A stretch of 64,000 nucleotides of DNA, taken from NCBI RefSeq assembly GCF_900174585.1, contig NZ_FWPT01000007.1:294390-358389 (forward strand). The letters run 5' to 3'. Shown one piece after another: positions 43,425 through 52,240 of the stretch. The notes beneath the pieces were generated by a model. That model was not told where the DNA came from, did no database searches, and saw nothing but the letters and a program-made list of their open reading frames with translations. A program made the translations under genes and the position numbers. This DNA comes from Parendozoicomonas haliclonae (GTDB taxonomy: Bacteria; Pseudomonadota; Gammaproteobacteria; Pseudomonadales; Endozoicomonadaceae). Each line of letters starts with the position of its first letter. The first letter of the stretch is position 1.

Positions 43425-45119
43425 TCACTCTTCCTCTTCGCTAAAGCGATAACGCGGCGCTCGCTGATAGGACTCATAGGCAGTGACCAAAGCCATCAAC
43501 CGGGCATGAACAGCCGTTTTTTCGACAGCCTTATCCTGCTTCCTCACCTGCCGATCGAGTTCCTCAATATCATCAGCCACGGCATGCAGCTTCTCCAGCA
43601 GCTCCAGCGGTCTCCCATAATCACGATCAAATGTCTGCTGACGGCTGCGCTGCGCCTTCTCAGCCTCAATCACCAGCTCATTATGGTCAGCCACCTCTGC
43701 ATCCAGATGCCGCCAGGTATCCAGCTGATCCCGCTCTTTCTGCAGCGTGTCATGGGCCTGCGTCAGCTGATTCACCGTTGAATTGGTGGTCTCCCACTTC
43801 TGCATCAGCTCATCGGCACTCACCGGCTTTTCATCGGAACCATGAGCTTTTTTCGGTGCCTTATGGTTTATATTCCGATACAACTGGCTCTCCAGACTAG
43901 TCAGCAGCTTTCTTTGCTGGCTTAAATCAAGCTCCTGGTCACGGAATTGTTGATCCAGCTCCGTACGGTGTTTCAGTTTGGCCTGTCGCTCCGCCAACCC
44001 GGCTTTTAAGCCTGACAGGCGCTCTTCCTGGAACTTCATAGTCTGCTCATGCTGACGACGCTTGGCCTGATAGGTATGCATGATCATTTTCAGATCATGC
44101 TCTTTGCTGTCCCAGCCAAAATCATCCCGCAACGCCATGCGATAGCTGTCTTCGTTACCACGCAAACTGGCCAGTTTCTGCTCCATCTCATCAGCCGTTT
44201 TCTTCAGGCCCGCATGCTTGAGGCCAGCCCGGTAATGGGCAGTCTGCAAACCATCAGACATATACCAGAGACTGGCCGCCACCCCGATCAAACCTGCCGT
44301 CAAGGTGCAGGGCAGCACCATCGGGCTAAACACGGCTCCCATCAACACCAGCCCCGCTCCAGAGGCTCCCACCGCCAGTGCTGAGCCGCCAAGGGTATAC
44401 TTCAATGGTCGGATATGATCATTGCTGTACGGACGATAATCGCGATAGCTTAACAAGGAAGCTGCACCCCGCTGGTACAGAGGATCGTATACCTGTCGGT
44501 AGTTACCTGGCAGCTGTCGTGCCAAAAGCAACAGTGGCGTGGTATCAGGCACCATCAGCACACCTTCGCTACCCTCAGTCACTTCCGCTTCGCTGTTCTT
44601 CAGCTCGCTCAACGACCAGGACTCTTTACCACCTTCAAACTGTTTTCTATTGAGGTAATCGGTTTCTGCCTGAAAAGCCAGCCCTGCCAGCCCATCACAA
44701 TGTCCGGCCTGCCAGTCGCTGTAATCTGCCTGCCATGGAATCACACCACGCAGGGTAAACCCGTCCTGAATCTGATACCCGCCATCAAGCTGGTAACGCT
44801 CATGGAAGAAAGGCGTTAGAGACTGATAATCCCGATCGGTTTTGATCATCTGCCCGGTCAGGCCGGTGTGCTCCCGCTGCTCTTTCTTGCCACCAGGCAC
44901 AACCTGCTGGGTATCCGGGTGCACATACAGGAACCGGTCGAGCACAAAGGTGCCGTCGCTACGGGCTTCAATAGAGGAACAGGACACCAGCGGACCATGC
45001 TGACTGGCAAACCAGTCATCATCACGCAAGCCTTCATCAGCCGCCACGCCCTGCAGGCAGGCCAGTGAAAGCAAAGAAAGTGCAAGCTGTCTTGGAAGAT
45101 TTCGGGGAAGAGTGCGCAT
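43425..45119 (-). CDS. Exported or membrane coiled-coil protein of unknown function
   Basis: 564 residues from the ATG at 45119; a GTG six codons upstream is less likely. Signal peptide (LPRQLALSLLSLACLQGVAA). The first 240 residues look like an extracytoplasmic domain (DWFASQHGPLVSCSS, QIQDGFTLRGVIPW). A Gly-rich hydrophobic hairpin follows at about 242-288 (GASGAGLVLMGAVFSPM, AGLIGVAASLWYM), then 260 residues of strongly charged coiled coil ending in an acidic FSEEEE tail. Hydrophobic hairpin plus coiled coil is a layout also seen in translocator-type proteins, but there is no homology I can name. It sits between ubiT and ubiV. Confidence 0.65.
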   Translation of the reverse strand: MRTLPRNLPRQLALSLLSLACLQGVAADEGLRDDDWFASQHGPLVSCSSIEARSDGTFVLDRFLYVHPDTQQVVPGGKKEQREHTGLTGQMIKTDRDYQSLTPFFHERYQLDGGYQIQDGFTLRGVIPWQADYSDWQAGHCDGLAGLAFQAETDYLNRKQFEGGKESWSLSELKNSEAEVTEGSEGVLMVPDTTPLLLLARQLPGNYRQVYDPLYQRGAASLLSYRDYRPYSNDHIRPLKYTLGGSALAVGASGAGLVLMGAVFSPMVLPCTLTAGLIGVAASLWYMSDGLQTAHYRAGLKHAGLKKTADEMEQKLASLRGNEDSYRMALRDDFGWDSKEHDLKMIMHTYQAKRRQHEQTMKFQEERLSGLKAGLAERQAKLKHRTELDQQFRDQELDLSQQRKLLTSLESQLYRNINHKAPKKAHGSDEKPVSADELMQKWETTNSTVNQLTQAHDTLQKERDQLDTWRHLDAEVADHNELVIEAEKAQRSRQQTFDRDYGRPLELLEKLHAVADDIEELDRQVRKQDKAVEKTAVHARLMALVTAYESYQRAPRYRFSEEEE

Positions 45120-45246
45120 ATCGGGTAACCACTCCACTGTTTGTTCGTGGACTTATGTCATGCCTTAGAACAACAGTGTCAGGAGCGGTTCCCGGTCTTT
45201 AAGTATCAATAGGAAACAGCGTGTAAGCCGGTTCGCGTGATAGGTT

Positions 45247-46173
45247 TTAAACTGTCGCCAGCGGTATCATACCGGCCATTCCATACCAGTAGCCTTGGCA
45301 ACGTCCGGCCGGATGTTCGAGAGCACCAGCAGGCTGATGGTTGAGCCGGGCCTGAATCGCTTCCAGCACCTCAAGAGTACCTTCCGGCTGCGGAGACACT
45401 CGGACCGCTTTAATACCAAGCTCGACCATACGCTCTACCTGCGCCGTCAGATCCAGACAGCGACCGGAGAGGGTTTGAATACCGTTCAGAGTAAAAACCC
45501 GATCCTGCTCCTGGCTGTAAACCGGGAGCCCTTCCGGATAATCGAGGCAAACAAACCGGCACTGATCCTTGGGCAGATCATGGGCCCTGGCGGTAAAACA
45601 ACGAGCCGAAGCCGCCAGCGGCATCAATCCCCACACAAACACTTCCGTAGTGATCCGATCGGCAATATTTAACTCACGGGCCTGTGCCAGAATCGCAGAG
45701 AAATCATCCTCGCCCAACTCCAGCGGCAGCACCCAGCGGCTCAGCCCGGCATCCACCAGCTCCTTAAGCGTATGGGCGTTATAGATATTGACCTGCGGGC
45801 CGGTGGTGAAGTTCACGCCCAGCTCAGACAGGGCCTGCACTGCGGCCATATCATTAGCTTCCACTTCATACTGACCATGGCTGCATATTTTGCGCAGCAT
45901 GGATCGATCAGAAGCAGCTTCCAACAATGTCAGTGTGGAGAGAACCACAGTTTTACCCGCCGCAGACAATGATTCTGCGATGGCCATCCAGTCCTCAAGC
46001 GACATTTGACGCCTTTTACTGCACACCGTTTCGCCAAGATAGACTCGATCAACCGGCCAGTCGCAAACCTTGCGATAGAAGCTCTGAACCGTCTCTTTCG
46101 GCCAGAAGTACAATAAAGGGCCCAGCGTTACTTCCAGAGCAGCAGACGGGGAGGCTGATTCTTGTAAAGTCAT
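45247..46173 (-). CDS. ubiV: UbiV, U32-family Fe-S protein for O2-independent ubiquinone synthesis
   Basis: 308 residues from the ATG at 46173, which has GGGAG upstream; an earlier start would overlap ubiU. Signatures: LGPLLYFWPKETV, YLGETVCSKRRQMS, SARCFTARAHDLPKDQCRFVC and FTLNGIQTLSG. The four cluster ligands of E. coli UbiV (C39, C180, C193, C197) have counterparts in ETVC, SARC and QCRFVC, so a 4Fe-4S cluster is expected. It forms a heterodimer with UbiU that hydroxylates ubiquinone precursors using prephenate instead of O2. It starts 11 nt after ubiU. Confidence 0.93.
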   Translation of the reverse strand: MTLQESASPSAALEVTLGPLLYFWPKETVQSFYRKVCDWPVDRVYLGETVCSKRRQMSLEDWMAIAESLSAAGKTVVLSTLTLLEAASDRSMLRKICSHGQYEVEANDMAAVQALSELGVNFTTGPQVNIYNAHTLKELVDAGLSRWVLPLELGEDDFSAILAQARELNIADRITTEVFVWGLMPLAASARCFTARAHDLPKDQCRFVCLDYPEGLPVYSQEQDRVFTLNGIQTLSGRCLDLTAQVERMVELGIKAVRVSPQPEGTLEVLEAIQARLNHQPAGALEHPAGRCQGYWYGMAGMIPLATV

Positions 46174-46184
46174 GGTCTGCTCCC

Positions 46185-47180
46185 TTACTGCCAGGATCTG
46201 TGATAGGCGCCCAGTGTTGTCTGGCACCCTTCTGAAAGACCCGCAAGGGCCTGATTCCAGTTATCCTGCGCAGCAAAACCTTCAGGATCACGGGAGTAGC
46301 GATCCAGTGCCTCTCGCCAGACTCGGGTGACCTCAGCGGTATACGCGGGGCTGCGTTGCCGGCCTTCGATCTTAACGGCCGACACACCAGCTTTGACCAG
46401 CTCGGGAATCATGCTGAGTGTATTCAGACTGGTTGGCTCTTCCAAGGCATGGAAGGTATTGTTGCCGACCTGATAACGCCCCTTGCACAAGGTGGGATAA
46501 CCCGCATTCTCGCCTTCCCGGAAGCGATCGATCAGTACGCCATTCAAGCGCGTATCACGATGGCCCGCATGCTCCTCCCAGCGAACATATTTGGCCGGAG
46601 AGCAGGCTCCGACAGTGTTGGGAGATTCCGAGGTCAGATAAGACGACAGCCAGCAACGACCTTCCGCCATGATGCATAGGCTGCCAAAGGCAAACACTTC
46701 CAGCTCAACCGGGCTGTGTTCCGCCAGAGCGGCAACCTGAGCCATGGACAGAACGCGGGGAATCACCACCCGGCTTACGCCAAATCGTTCATGGTAAAAT
46801 TTGAGAGCATCCAGATTGGTGGCGGAGGCCTGCACAGACAAGTGCCTCCGAACCTGAGGGTGGGAATCACGAATGTAAGCCAGCACCCCGGGATCGGCAG
46901 CGATAACTGCATGGGCATCAAGACCGGCGGCCATATCCACAGCCGCCTGCCACCTCTGCCAGCCATCCGGGCGGGGGTAGGTATTGATTGCCACCAGCAC
47001 TTTCACACCGTGCCTTCGCGCATAATCCAACGCGGAGTGGGCTTTCTTCTCGTTGAAATTCAGACCAGCGAAGTGACGGGCATTGGTATCATCACGAAAC
47101 CCGATATAAACCGCATCGGCCCCATTATCAACTGCTGCCTTCAGGGCGGGCAGGCTCCCGGCGGGACAAACCAACTCCAT
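46185..47180 (-). CDS. ubiU: UbiU, U32-family Fe-S protein for O2-independent ubiquinone synthesis
   Basis: 331 residues, the same length as E. coli UbiU (YhbU). MELVCPAGSLPALKAAVDNG is the U32-family start. Cysteines at 169, 176, 193 and 232 fall exactly where the E. coli 4Fe-4S ligands are. UbiU pairs with UbiV for O2-independent hydroxylation of ubiquinone precursors. First gene of ubiU-ubiV, with an FNR-type box and a plausible -10 upstream. Confidence 0.95.
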   Translation of the reverse strand: MELVCPAGSLPALKAAVDNGADAVYIGFRDDTNARHFAGLNFNEKKAHSALDYARRHGVKVLVAINTYPRPDGWQRWQAAVDMAAGLDAHAVIAADPGVLAYIRDSHPQVRRHLSVQASATNLDALKFYHERFGVSRVVIPRVLSMAQVAALAEHSPVELEVFAFGSLCIMAEGRCWLSSYLTSESPNTVGACSPAKYVRWEEHAGHRDTRLNGVLIDRFREGENAGYPTLCKGRYQVGNNTFHALEEPTSLNTLSMIPELVKAGVSAVKIEGRQRSPAYTAEVTRVWREALDRYSRDPEGFAAQDNWNQALAGLSEGCQTTLGAYHRSWQ

Positions 47181-47214
47181 GGTTGACTCCAGTACAGATC
47201 ATCACAAGAGCGAA

Positions 47215-47220
47215 ACTGTA
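47215..47220 (-). promoter_or_regulatory. -10 element of the ubiUV promoter
   Basis: TACAGT on the minus strand (two mismatches to TATAAT) predicts a start near 47208, exactly 41.5 nt from the centre of the FNR-type box. Confidence 0.45.
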
Positions 47221-47242
47221 CCAACACCACAGAGGTGAGTTG

Positions 47243-47256
47243 TTGACCGCAATCAA
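47243..47256 (-). promoter_or_regulatory. FNR/ANR-type box upstream of ubiUV
   Basis: TTGATTGCGGTCAA on the minus strand matches the FNR palindrome TTGAT-N4-ATCAA at 9 of 10 fixed bases. It lies 63 nt before the ubiU ATG. E. coli ubiUV is FNR-activated (established), so the site fits anaerobic induction. Confidence 0.7.
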
Positions 47257-47292
47257 ACAAGAGAATACCGAAACGAATTTACTACATTACCC

Positions 47293-47910
47293 TTAGCGCA
47301 TCGGCTGCAAAGGTATTGAGCGCAAGACCTTGTAACGGGAGCCTTCCGAGGTTAGCTCACTGGCAACCAGCGCAATCTCTCCCACCTGCAGACGATAGCC
47401 CGGAAGACGGTCAAATACCGGCACGATATTAGGGCGGGACGGCTCTTTCAGTTCACTCATTTCAAAATGCCGGGCACGGGCCAGGGTCACATGAGGGCGA
47501 AACAGGCGCTTGTCTTCAGCACAACCACTGTTAACGGCAATTTGCTCACACACGCGATGCAGATCATCCATACGACGACCGGAGTGAATCTTGAGGGACA
47601 TCACTTTCGGATGGTTATAATTAGGGAAGAACTCCAGACCACCGCTCATGCAGACAAATGACTCAAAATCAGTCATCTGTTGTTCAAGCTGTTCTGCGAC
47701 GGTTTCCAGCTGGGTTTCAGAACACAGGCCCAAAAAGCGCAAAGTCAGATGATAATTCTGGGGAGGCACCCAGCGAGCATCACTGTCATCACGCACAGAA
47801 TCAAAGCGCCGGACCTTTTTATAAATTGTTGCCGCCAGATCTAATGGCAACATATAGGCAATAAAGGCTCGGGTCAGTTCCGCGCTCTTATTGTTCATGT
47901 TATTACTCAT
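47293..47910 (-). CDS. thpR: RNA 2',3'-cyclic phosphodiesterase ThpR (LigT family)
   Basis: 205 residues with the two catalytic HxTxx motifs of the 2H phosphoesterases: YHLTLRFLG near residue 52 and PHVTLARAR near residue 138. The FIAYMLPLDLA N-terminus is typical. The family hydrolyses 2',3'-cyclic phosphate RNA ends to 2'-phosphate and can run a reversible 2'-5' ligation in vitro. Cytoplasmic. It lies downstream of menE on the same strand but is separated from it by a likely terminator. Confidence 0.9.
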   Translation of the reverse strand: MSNNMNNKSAELTRAFIAYMLPLDLAATIYKKVRRFDSVRDDSDARWVPPQNYHLTLRFLGLCSETQLETVAEQLEQQMTDFESFVCMSGGLEFFPNYNHPKVMSLKIHSGRRMDDLHRVCEQIAVNSGCAEDKRLFRPHVTLARARHFEMSELKEPSRPNIVPVFDRLPGYRLQVGEIALVASELTSEGSRYKVLRSIPLQPMR

Positions 47911-47933
47911 ATCTCATCCTACTGCCGACACAA

Positions 47934-47962
47934 AATGCACTCCCGCGTGTGGGAGCGGTGCC
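47934..47962 (-). terminator. Possible terminator of the men operon
   Basis: On the minus strand a G/C-rich stem (GCACCGCTCCC with GCGGGAGTGC, 2-nt bulge) is followed by ATTTTG, shortly after the menE stop. Confidence 0.5.
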
Positions 47963-47968
47963 AGGATA

Positions 47969-49480
47969 TTACGTATGGCCGGATATCAGCCGGGTAGCCA
48001 GTCTGCTAAAAGCCCTGCGATCAACTTTCAGGCTTTCACCAGCTTTTATCCCGGCTTTAGACAGTGCCTCCTGGTTCTGGGCATCGTTCTGTGGGTCCGG
48101 CCAGGCCAGAAAATAATCTGGAATCATAAAGCCAGGCAGCTTGCCGCGCAGCGTATGCTGCCACAGTTCCGGGAGAAAATCCCCTCTGCTGTCTACAAAT
48201 GCCAAGGGTCGCTGACCATACTCTTCATTGTCGACCGGGACAACCACTGCCTGCTGAATATCGGGCAGTGACAGAATGACTTTTTCAATGGTTTCCGGCT
48301 GAATATTCTCCCCTCCGGAAATAAACTGAAAATCAGCGCGACCGACTATCTGCAGCATAGGCGGCAACTCTTCCAGCCAACGACCTTTATCGCCGGTGAA
48401 GAACCAGCCATCAGCATTCAAGGGCAAAACCGGGCAACCACCCTGCCAGTAACCCTTGAAGAGCATACGACCACGAACCATTACATGACCATCGTCATCC
48501 AACAGTACCTCAGCACCCGGCAGGCACTGTCCGGAACTGACCCCGCCATCCTCGGTAAACACCGGCTCTCCGGTACAGATCTGTGAACTCATCTCGGTCA
48601 TACCATAGGACGTCAGCACTCTGACTCCCTGCTGCTGGCAGGCTGCAACCAGATCAGCAGCCACATAACCTCCCCCCATCAAAACCGTGCGCACACTGGT
48701 TTTATGAAAGTGGAACTCAGGAGTATTGAGCAAACGATACAGTTGGGTGTTCACCAGTGAGAGATGAGTAACCGAATGTCCGTACAAAGCTGAGGCCAGA
48801 TCAGAGCGGTTATCTGGCAAGACCACTGTTGCGCCGGATAACAGACAGCGAAACAGTGTCGCCAGCCCGCCAATATGAAAGAGCGGCAGAGACAACAACC
48901 AGCCATCACCGATATTCAAAGGAATATTGTGTGCTGAACCTTCTGCACTGGCGCGATGATTGCGGAAACAATGCGCTGCCGCTTTGGGAACACCACTGCT
49001 GCCAGACGTCAGCACCAGATTACAGATACGCTCATCATCCCAGACAGGACTCTGCTTTGAAAGCTGACTACACTGGCCAGATACAATCTCTCGGCCTAGC
49101 TGCAGATAATGCGGTAACCGTTGTTCTTCCGCGCACCAGATAGCCTTAATGCCAATACGCTCGACAATCTCGGACAACTTATCGTCCGGAAAGGCCGGAT
49201 TCACCGGCAACACAATGCGCCCACTGCGCAGACATGCCAGAATCAACACCACCAGCTCGACACTGTTTCGGCCACAAGCCATAACAATATCACCGACCTC
49301 CAGACCCGCCTTATCCATCTCTGCAACAGCGAAATTGACCCGCTGCTGCAACTCCAAAAACGTCCATTGCTGTTCATCTGATGACAGCGCAACAGCTTCA
49401 GGGTGACGTTCAGCCATATCCGATAGCGGAAAACAGGCCGAATTTGAATGCTCAGGCTGGATTGATTCAGAGATAGTCAT
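47969..49480 (-). CDS. menE: o-Succinylbenzoate-CoA ligase MenE
   Basis: 503 residues with adenylate-forming enzyme motifs: LVLTSGSSGVPKAAAH (P-loop), SYGMTEMSSQ (A5), GWFFTGDKGRWLE (A7) and GRADFQFISGGENIQPE (A8). It activates o-succinylbenzoate to its CoA thioester in menaquinone synthesis. ANL enzymes usually end with a catalytic Lys around the last 30 residues; here the C-terminal part (HTLRGKLPGFMIPDYF) supplies a candidate. Last gene of menFDHBCE; starts 17 nt after menC. Confidence 0.92.
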   Translation of the reverse strand: MTISESIQPEHSNSACFPLSDMAERHPEAVALSSDEQQWTFLELQQRVNFAVAEMDKAGLEVGDIVMACGRNSVELVVLILACLRSGRIVLPVNPAFPDDKLSEIVERIGIKAIWCAEEQRLPHYLQLGREIVSGQCSQLSKQSPVWDDERICNLVLTSGSSGVPKAAAHCFRNHRASAEGSAHNIPLNIGDGWLLSLPLFHIGGLATLFRCLLSGATVVLPDNRSDLASALYGHSVTHLSLVNTQLYRLLNTPEFHFHKTSVRTVLMGGGYVAADLVAACQQQGVRVLTSYGMTEMSSQICTGEPVFTEDGGVSSGQCLPGAEVLLDDDGHVMVRGRMLFKGYWQGGCPVLPLNADGWFFTGDKGRWLEELPPMLQIVGRADFQFISGGENIQPETIEKVILSLPDIQQAVVVPVDNEEYGQRPLAFVDSRGDFLPELWQHTLRGKLPGFMIPDYFLAWPDPQNDAQNQEALSKAGIKAGESLKVDRRAFSRLATRLISGHT

Positions 49481-49497
49481 GCTGTTGTATCGATGAG

Positions 49498-50520
49498 TTA
49501 CAGGGTGCTGTCAGATGAAGACCAGACAGGTGTCAGTTCAGCCCAGCTGGATACAGCATGAGAAGGCATACCTTCAGGCTGTTTAAGCAGGTAGCCAGAG
49601 AAAGCGGAAAGAGTGTCCAGCCCGGGAGCCGTTGCCGGTGCCAGCTCTTCCGCCAGGAGTCTTAAAGTCTCGATGCCGATATTGCTTTCGTAAGAGGAAC
49701 TCAATACCAATTCCAGACCATGACTGTGAGCAAACCAGGCCAGCTCACGGCTACGATGAATGCCGCCAGATAGCGTCGGCTTAACGACCAGTGCCGCCAG
49801 ACCGGGAAAAACCTGTGGCAGGTGTTGATGCCCCCCAAAGCGAGCCTGCAAACTTTCATCCAAAGCCACAGGACAGCCAGTGTGTTCAAACAAAGTCGGC
49901 AACTCTGCAGGGTTACGTAAAGGCTCTTCAAGAAAAGCGATACGATGCAGAGGAAGCTGCTTCGTGAATTCGATGGCCTCCGACAAGTTCCAGCCTCGAT
50001 TACCATCCAATCTGAGCTTTACGGCTTGGCCAAGAATACTATCCAGAGTATGAATCAGTGCAAGCTCATCATTAGCTGCACAGCGACCAACTTTCAATTT
50101 TACTGCGGAAACCCGGGACCCGAGCCTTTGAGCCTGCTGGATAATGCTATCTGTCGAACCCGTCAGTAACCGGCATTCAGGTAAGGAGACCGAAGAAACC
50201 GACCTGTTCAGTGTCAGTGCGCTTTCCAGAGCAAAACAGACAGAGGACGGGTACTGGCCCAATGTCGCAACCACGCCATGTTCACGACAGCGATCAACCA
50301 AATGCTGATCAGAGGCTAAACGACGACAGGCACTCATTAATGCCTGCTGTGCTTCAGCCAGCGTTTCTGTGCTGAAGCCCGGTAACGGGCAACAGTCACC
50401 AAAACCCACCACATCGTCTGAGGTGTGAAAGCGAACCAGCAAACCTTCCCGGCAATGCTCCGGGCATCCGGGAAGGCTGATTTGAATCGGCAATGACCAG
50501 CGGACGATTTCAAACGCCAT
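49498..50520 (-). CDS. menC: o-Succinylbenzoate synthase MenC
   Basis: 340 residues from the ATG at 50520; a GTG three codons upstream is possible. Enolase-superfamily residues are in place: AVKLKVGR (Lys base), LRLDGNRGW (metal Asp), FLEEPL (metal Glu), VALDES (metal Asp) and VVKPTLSGG (second Lys). It dehydrates SHCHC to o-succinylbenzoate. It starts a few nucleotides after menB and belongs to the same operon, which keeps the E. coli order. Confidence 0.92.
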   Translation of the reverse strand: MAFEIVRWSLPIQISLPGCPEHCREGLLVRFHTSDDVVGFGDCCPLPGFSTETLAEAQQALMSACRRLASDQHLVDRCREHGVVATLGQYPSSVCFALESALTLNRSVSSVSLPECRLLTGSTDSIIQQAQRLGSRVSAVKLKVGRCAANDELALIHTLDSILGQAVKLRLDGNRGWNLSEAIEFTKQLPLHRIAFLEEPLRNPAELPTLFEHTGCPVALDESLQARFGGHQHLPQVFPGLAALVVKPTLSGGIHRSRELAWFAHSHGLELVLSSSYESNIGIETLRLLAEELAPATAPGLDTLSAFSGYLLKQPEGMPSHAVSSWAELTPVWSSSDSTL

Positions 50521-50535
50521 AGCCAACACTGCCTA

Positions 50536-51378
50536 TCAAGGGTTGCGGCCGAAACGGCTGAAGTCCGGATCACGCTTCTCAACAAACGCGTTGCGTCCTT
50601 CCTGGCCTTCTTCTGTCATGTAGAACAGCATGGTCGCATTACCCGCCAGCTCCTGCAGACCCACCTGACCATCACAGTCAGCATTCAAAGCCGCTTTCAG
50701 GCAGCGCAGCGCCAGAGGAGAGTTGCGCAGCATCTCACGACACCACTCCACAGTCACTTCTTCCAGCTCTTCCAGAGGCACAACAGTGTTCACCAATCCC
50801 ATGTCCAGCGCCTGCTGGGCATTGTACTGACGGCACAGGAACCAGATTTCCCGAGCCTTCTTCTGGCCAACCAAACGTGCCATATAGCTGGCACCAAAGC
50901 CGCCATCAAAAGAACCAACCTTTGGTCCGGTCTGGCCGAATACGGCGTTCTCAGCAGCGATAGACAGGTCACAGATCATATGCAGAACATGGCCGCCACC
51001 GATGGCGTAACCGGCGACCATAGCTACGACCGGCTTAGGACAGGTACGAATCTGACGCTGCAGATCCAACACGTTCAGGTGATGTACACCGGTGTCATCC
51101 TTGTAACCGGAGTCACCACGAACCTTCTGGTCACCACCGGAACAGAAAGCACGACCACCGGTGCCACACAGAATAATAACGCCGACTTCGCTGTCACGAC
51201 GCGCGTCGTCCATCGCCTTTTGCATTTCCATCACGGTCAGCGGGCGGAACGCGTTGTGCACGCGTGGACGATTGATGGAGATACGGGCAATACCTTCCGC
51301 CTTGTGGTACAGGATGTCCTCATAGCCTTCAGAGAAACACTGCCAGTTCAAGGCGTCACGAATAGGAGAGTTGTTCAT
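50536..51378 (-). CDS. menB: 1,4-Dihydroxy-2-naphthoyl-CoA synthase MenB
   Basis: 280 residues, crotonase fold. [19 protein letters not shown] and [19 protein letters not shown] form the oxyanion hole and active site; [20 protein letters not shown] is the MenB-specific block. It closes the second ring of the naphthoquinone from o-succinylbenzoyl-CoA. It lies 25 nt downstream of menH. Confidence 0.95.
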   Translation of the reverse strand: MNNSPIRDALNWQCFSEGYEDILYHKAEGIARISINRPRVHNAFRPLTVMEMQKAMDDARRDSEVGVIILCGTGGRAFCSGGDQKVRGDSGYKDDTGVHHLNVLDLQRQIRTCPKPVVAMVAGYAIGGGHVLHMICDLSIAAENAVFGQTGPKVGSFDGGFGASYMARLVGQKKAREIWFLCRQYNAQQALDMGLVNTVVPLEELEEVTVEWCREMLRNSPLALRCLKAALNADCDGQVGLQELAGNATMLFYMTEEGQEGRNAFVEKRDPDFSRFGRNP

Positions 51379-51403
51379 GATCGGTCAAATCAGTATTGAA
51401 ACA

Positions 51404-52240
51404 TCATAGAAACCGGTTTGCCTGAGCACCGGCAAGCAGTGCCTGGGCAAATCCGGACGGATTGTCACGGTGAGCATTATGGCCGGCCGCGGGCACAAGC
51501 CCGGTTCTGACCAGTCCATCCGCTGACAGTTGTTCAGCCAGCAATCTGAATTTCTGATCATGCTCACCGACAAGATAGACAACAGGTCGGTTTTGCTCTG
51601 CCTGTTGCGTGAAGACGGGGCGAAAGTCCGGCTGTCGGGCCAGACTGCAACTGCGCAGCATAGCGGCCAGGGCCATACCCTCAGAAGAAAACAGACTGTC
51701 GTCGGATAGACTCTGCTGACTACGTTCTGCCACCAGACGACAACGCTCTTGTTCCTGCAGAGAACTGAATACCAGTTGCCGATACCAGTCATCCAATACC
51801 TGGGACAAAGGCTCCTGCTCAAAACGTTGCGCCCAGCCCTGATCATTCTGCCAGCGAGCCGCCTTCTCTGACGCCTGCACAAGGCCGGGGTGAGAACCTT
51901 CCAGAAACAGCTGCGTTACCAGCTGTGGAACCTGCTTTGCCAGGGCCAGAGCAACTCGGCCACCAAGGGAATAACCCAGCACGGCACAACAATGGTGTCC
52001 ATGCTCCAGCAATGTTTGCTGCACAGCATGGGCGACACCGTTCAGATCATCGGGAATAACCATCGGACTTTGGCCATGTCCGGGCAGGTCCACAGTCAGA
52101 CAGTGAAAGGATGACGTCAACAAAGGCAAGACCGCATCCCAGTCTCGACCCGAGCCTAAAAAACCATGCAGCAAAACCAGCAATGGGCCTTTGCCACCAT
52201 GATCAACCAGATTCAGTAATCCGGAGTCCTTAATGGACAC
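51404..52240 (-). CDS. menH: SHCHC synthase MenH (alpha/beta hydrolase)
   Basis: 278 residues from a GTG at 52240 that has AGGG eight nt upstream; a TTG at 52261 gives a 7-residue longer form. Alpha/beta-hydrolase motifs: LLHGFLGSGRDWD (oxyanion), GYSLGGRVAL (nucleophile Ser), VGEHDQKF (Asp) and AAGHNAHRDNP (His). It removes pyruvate from SEPHCHC. The start overlaps the menD end by 11 nt, suggesting translational coupling. Confidence 0.9.
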   Translation of the reverse strand: MSIKDSGLLNLVDHGGKGPLLVLLHGFLGSGRDWDAVLPLLTSSFHCLTVDLPGHGQSPMVIPDDLNGVAHAVQQTLLEHGHHCCAVLGYSLGGRVALALAKQVPQLVTQLFLEGSHPGLVQASEKAARWQNDQGWAQRFEQEPLSQVLDDWYRQLVFSSLQEQERCRLVAERSQQSLSDDSLFSSEGMALAAMLRSCSLARQPDFRPVFTQQAEQNRPVVYLVGEHDQKFRLLAEQLSADGLVRTGLVPAAGHNAHRDNPSGFAQALLAGAQANRFL

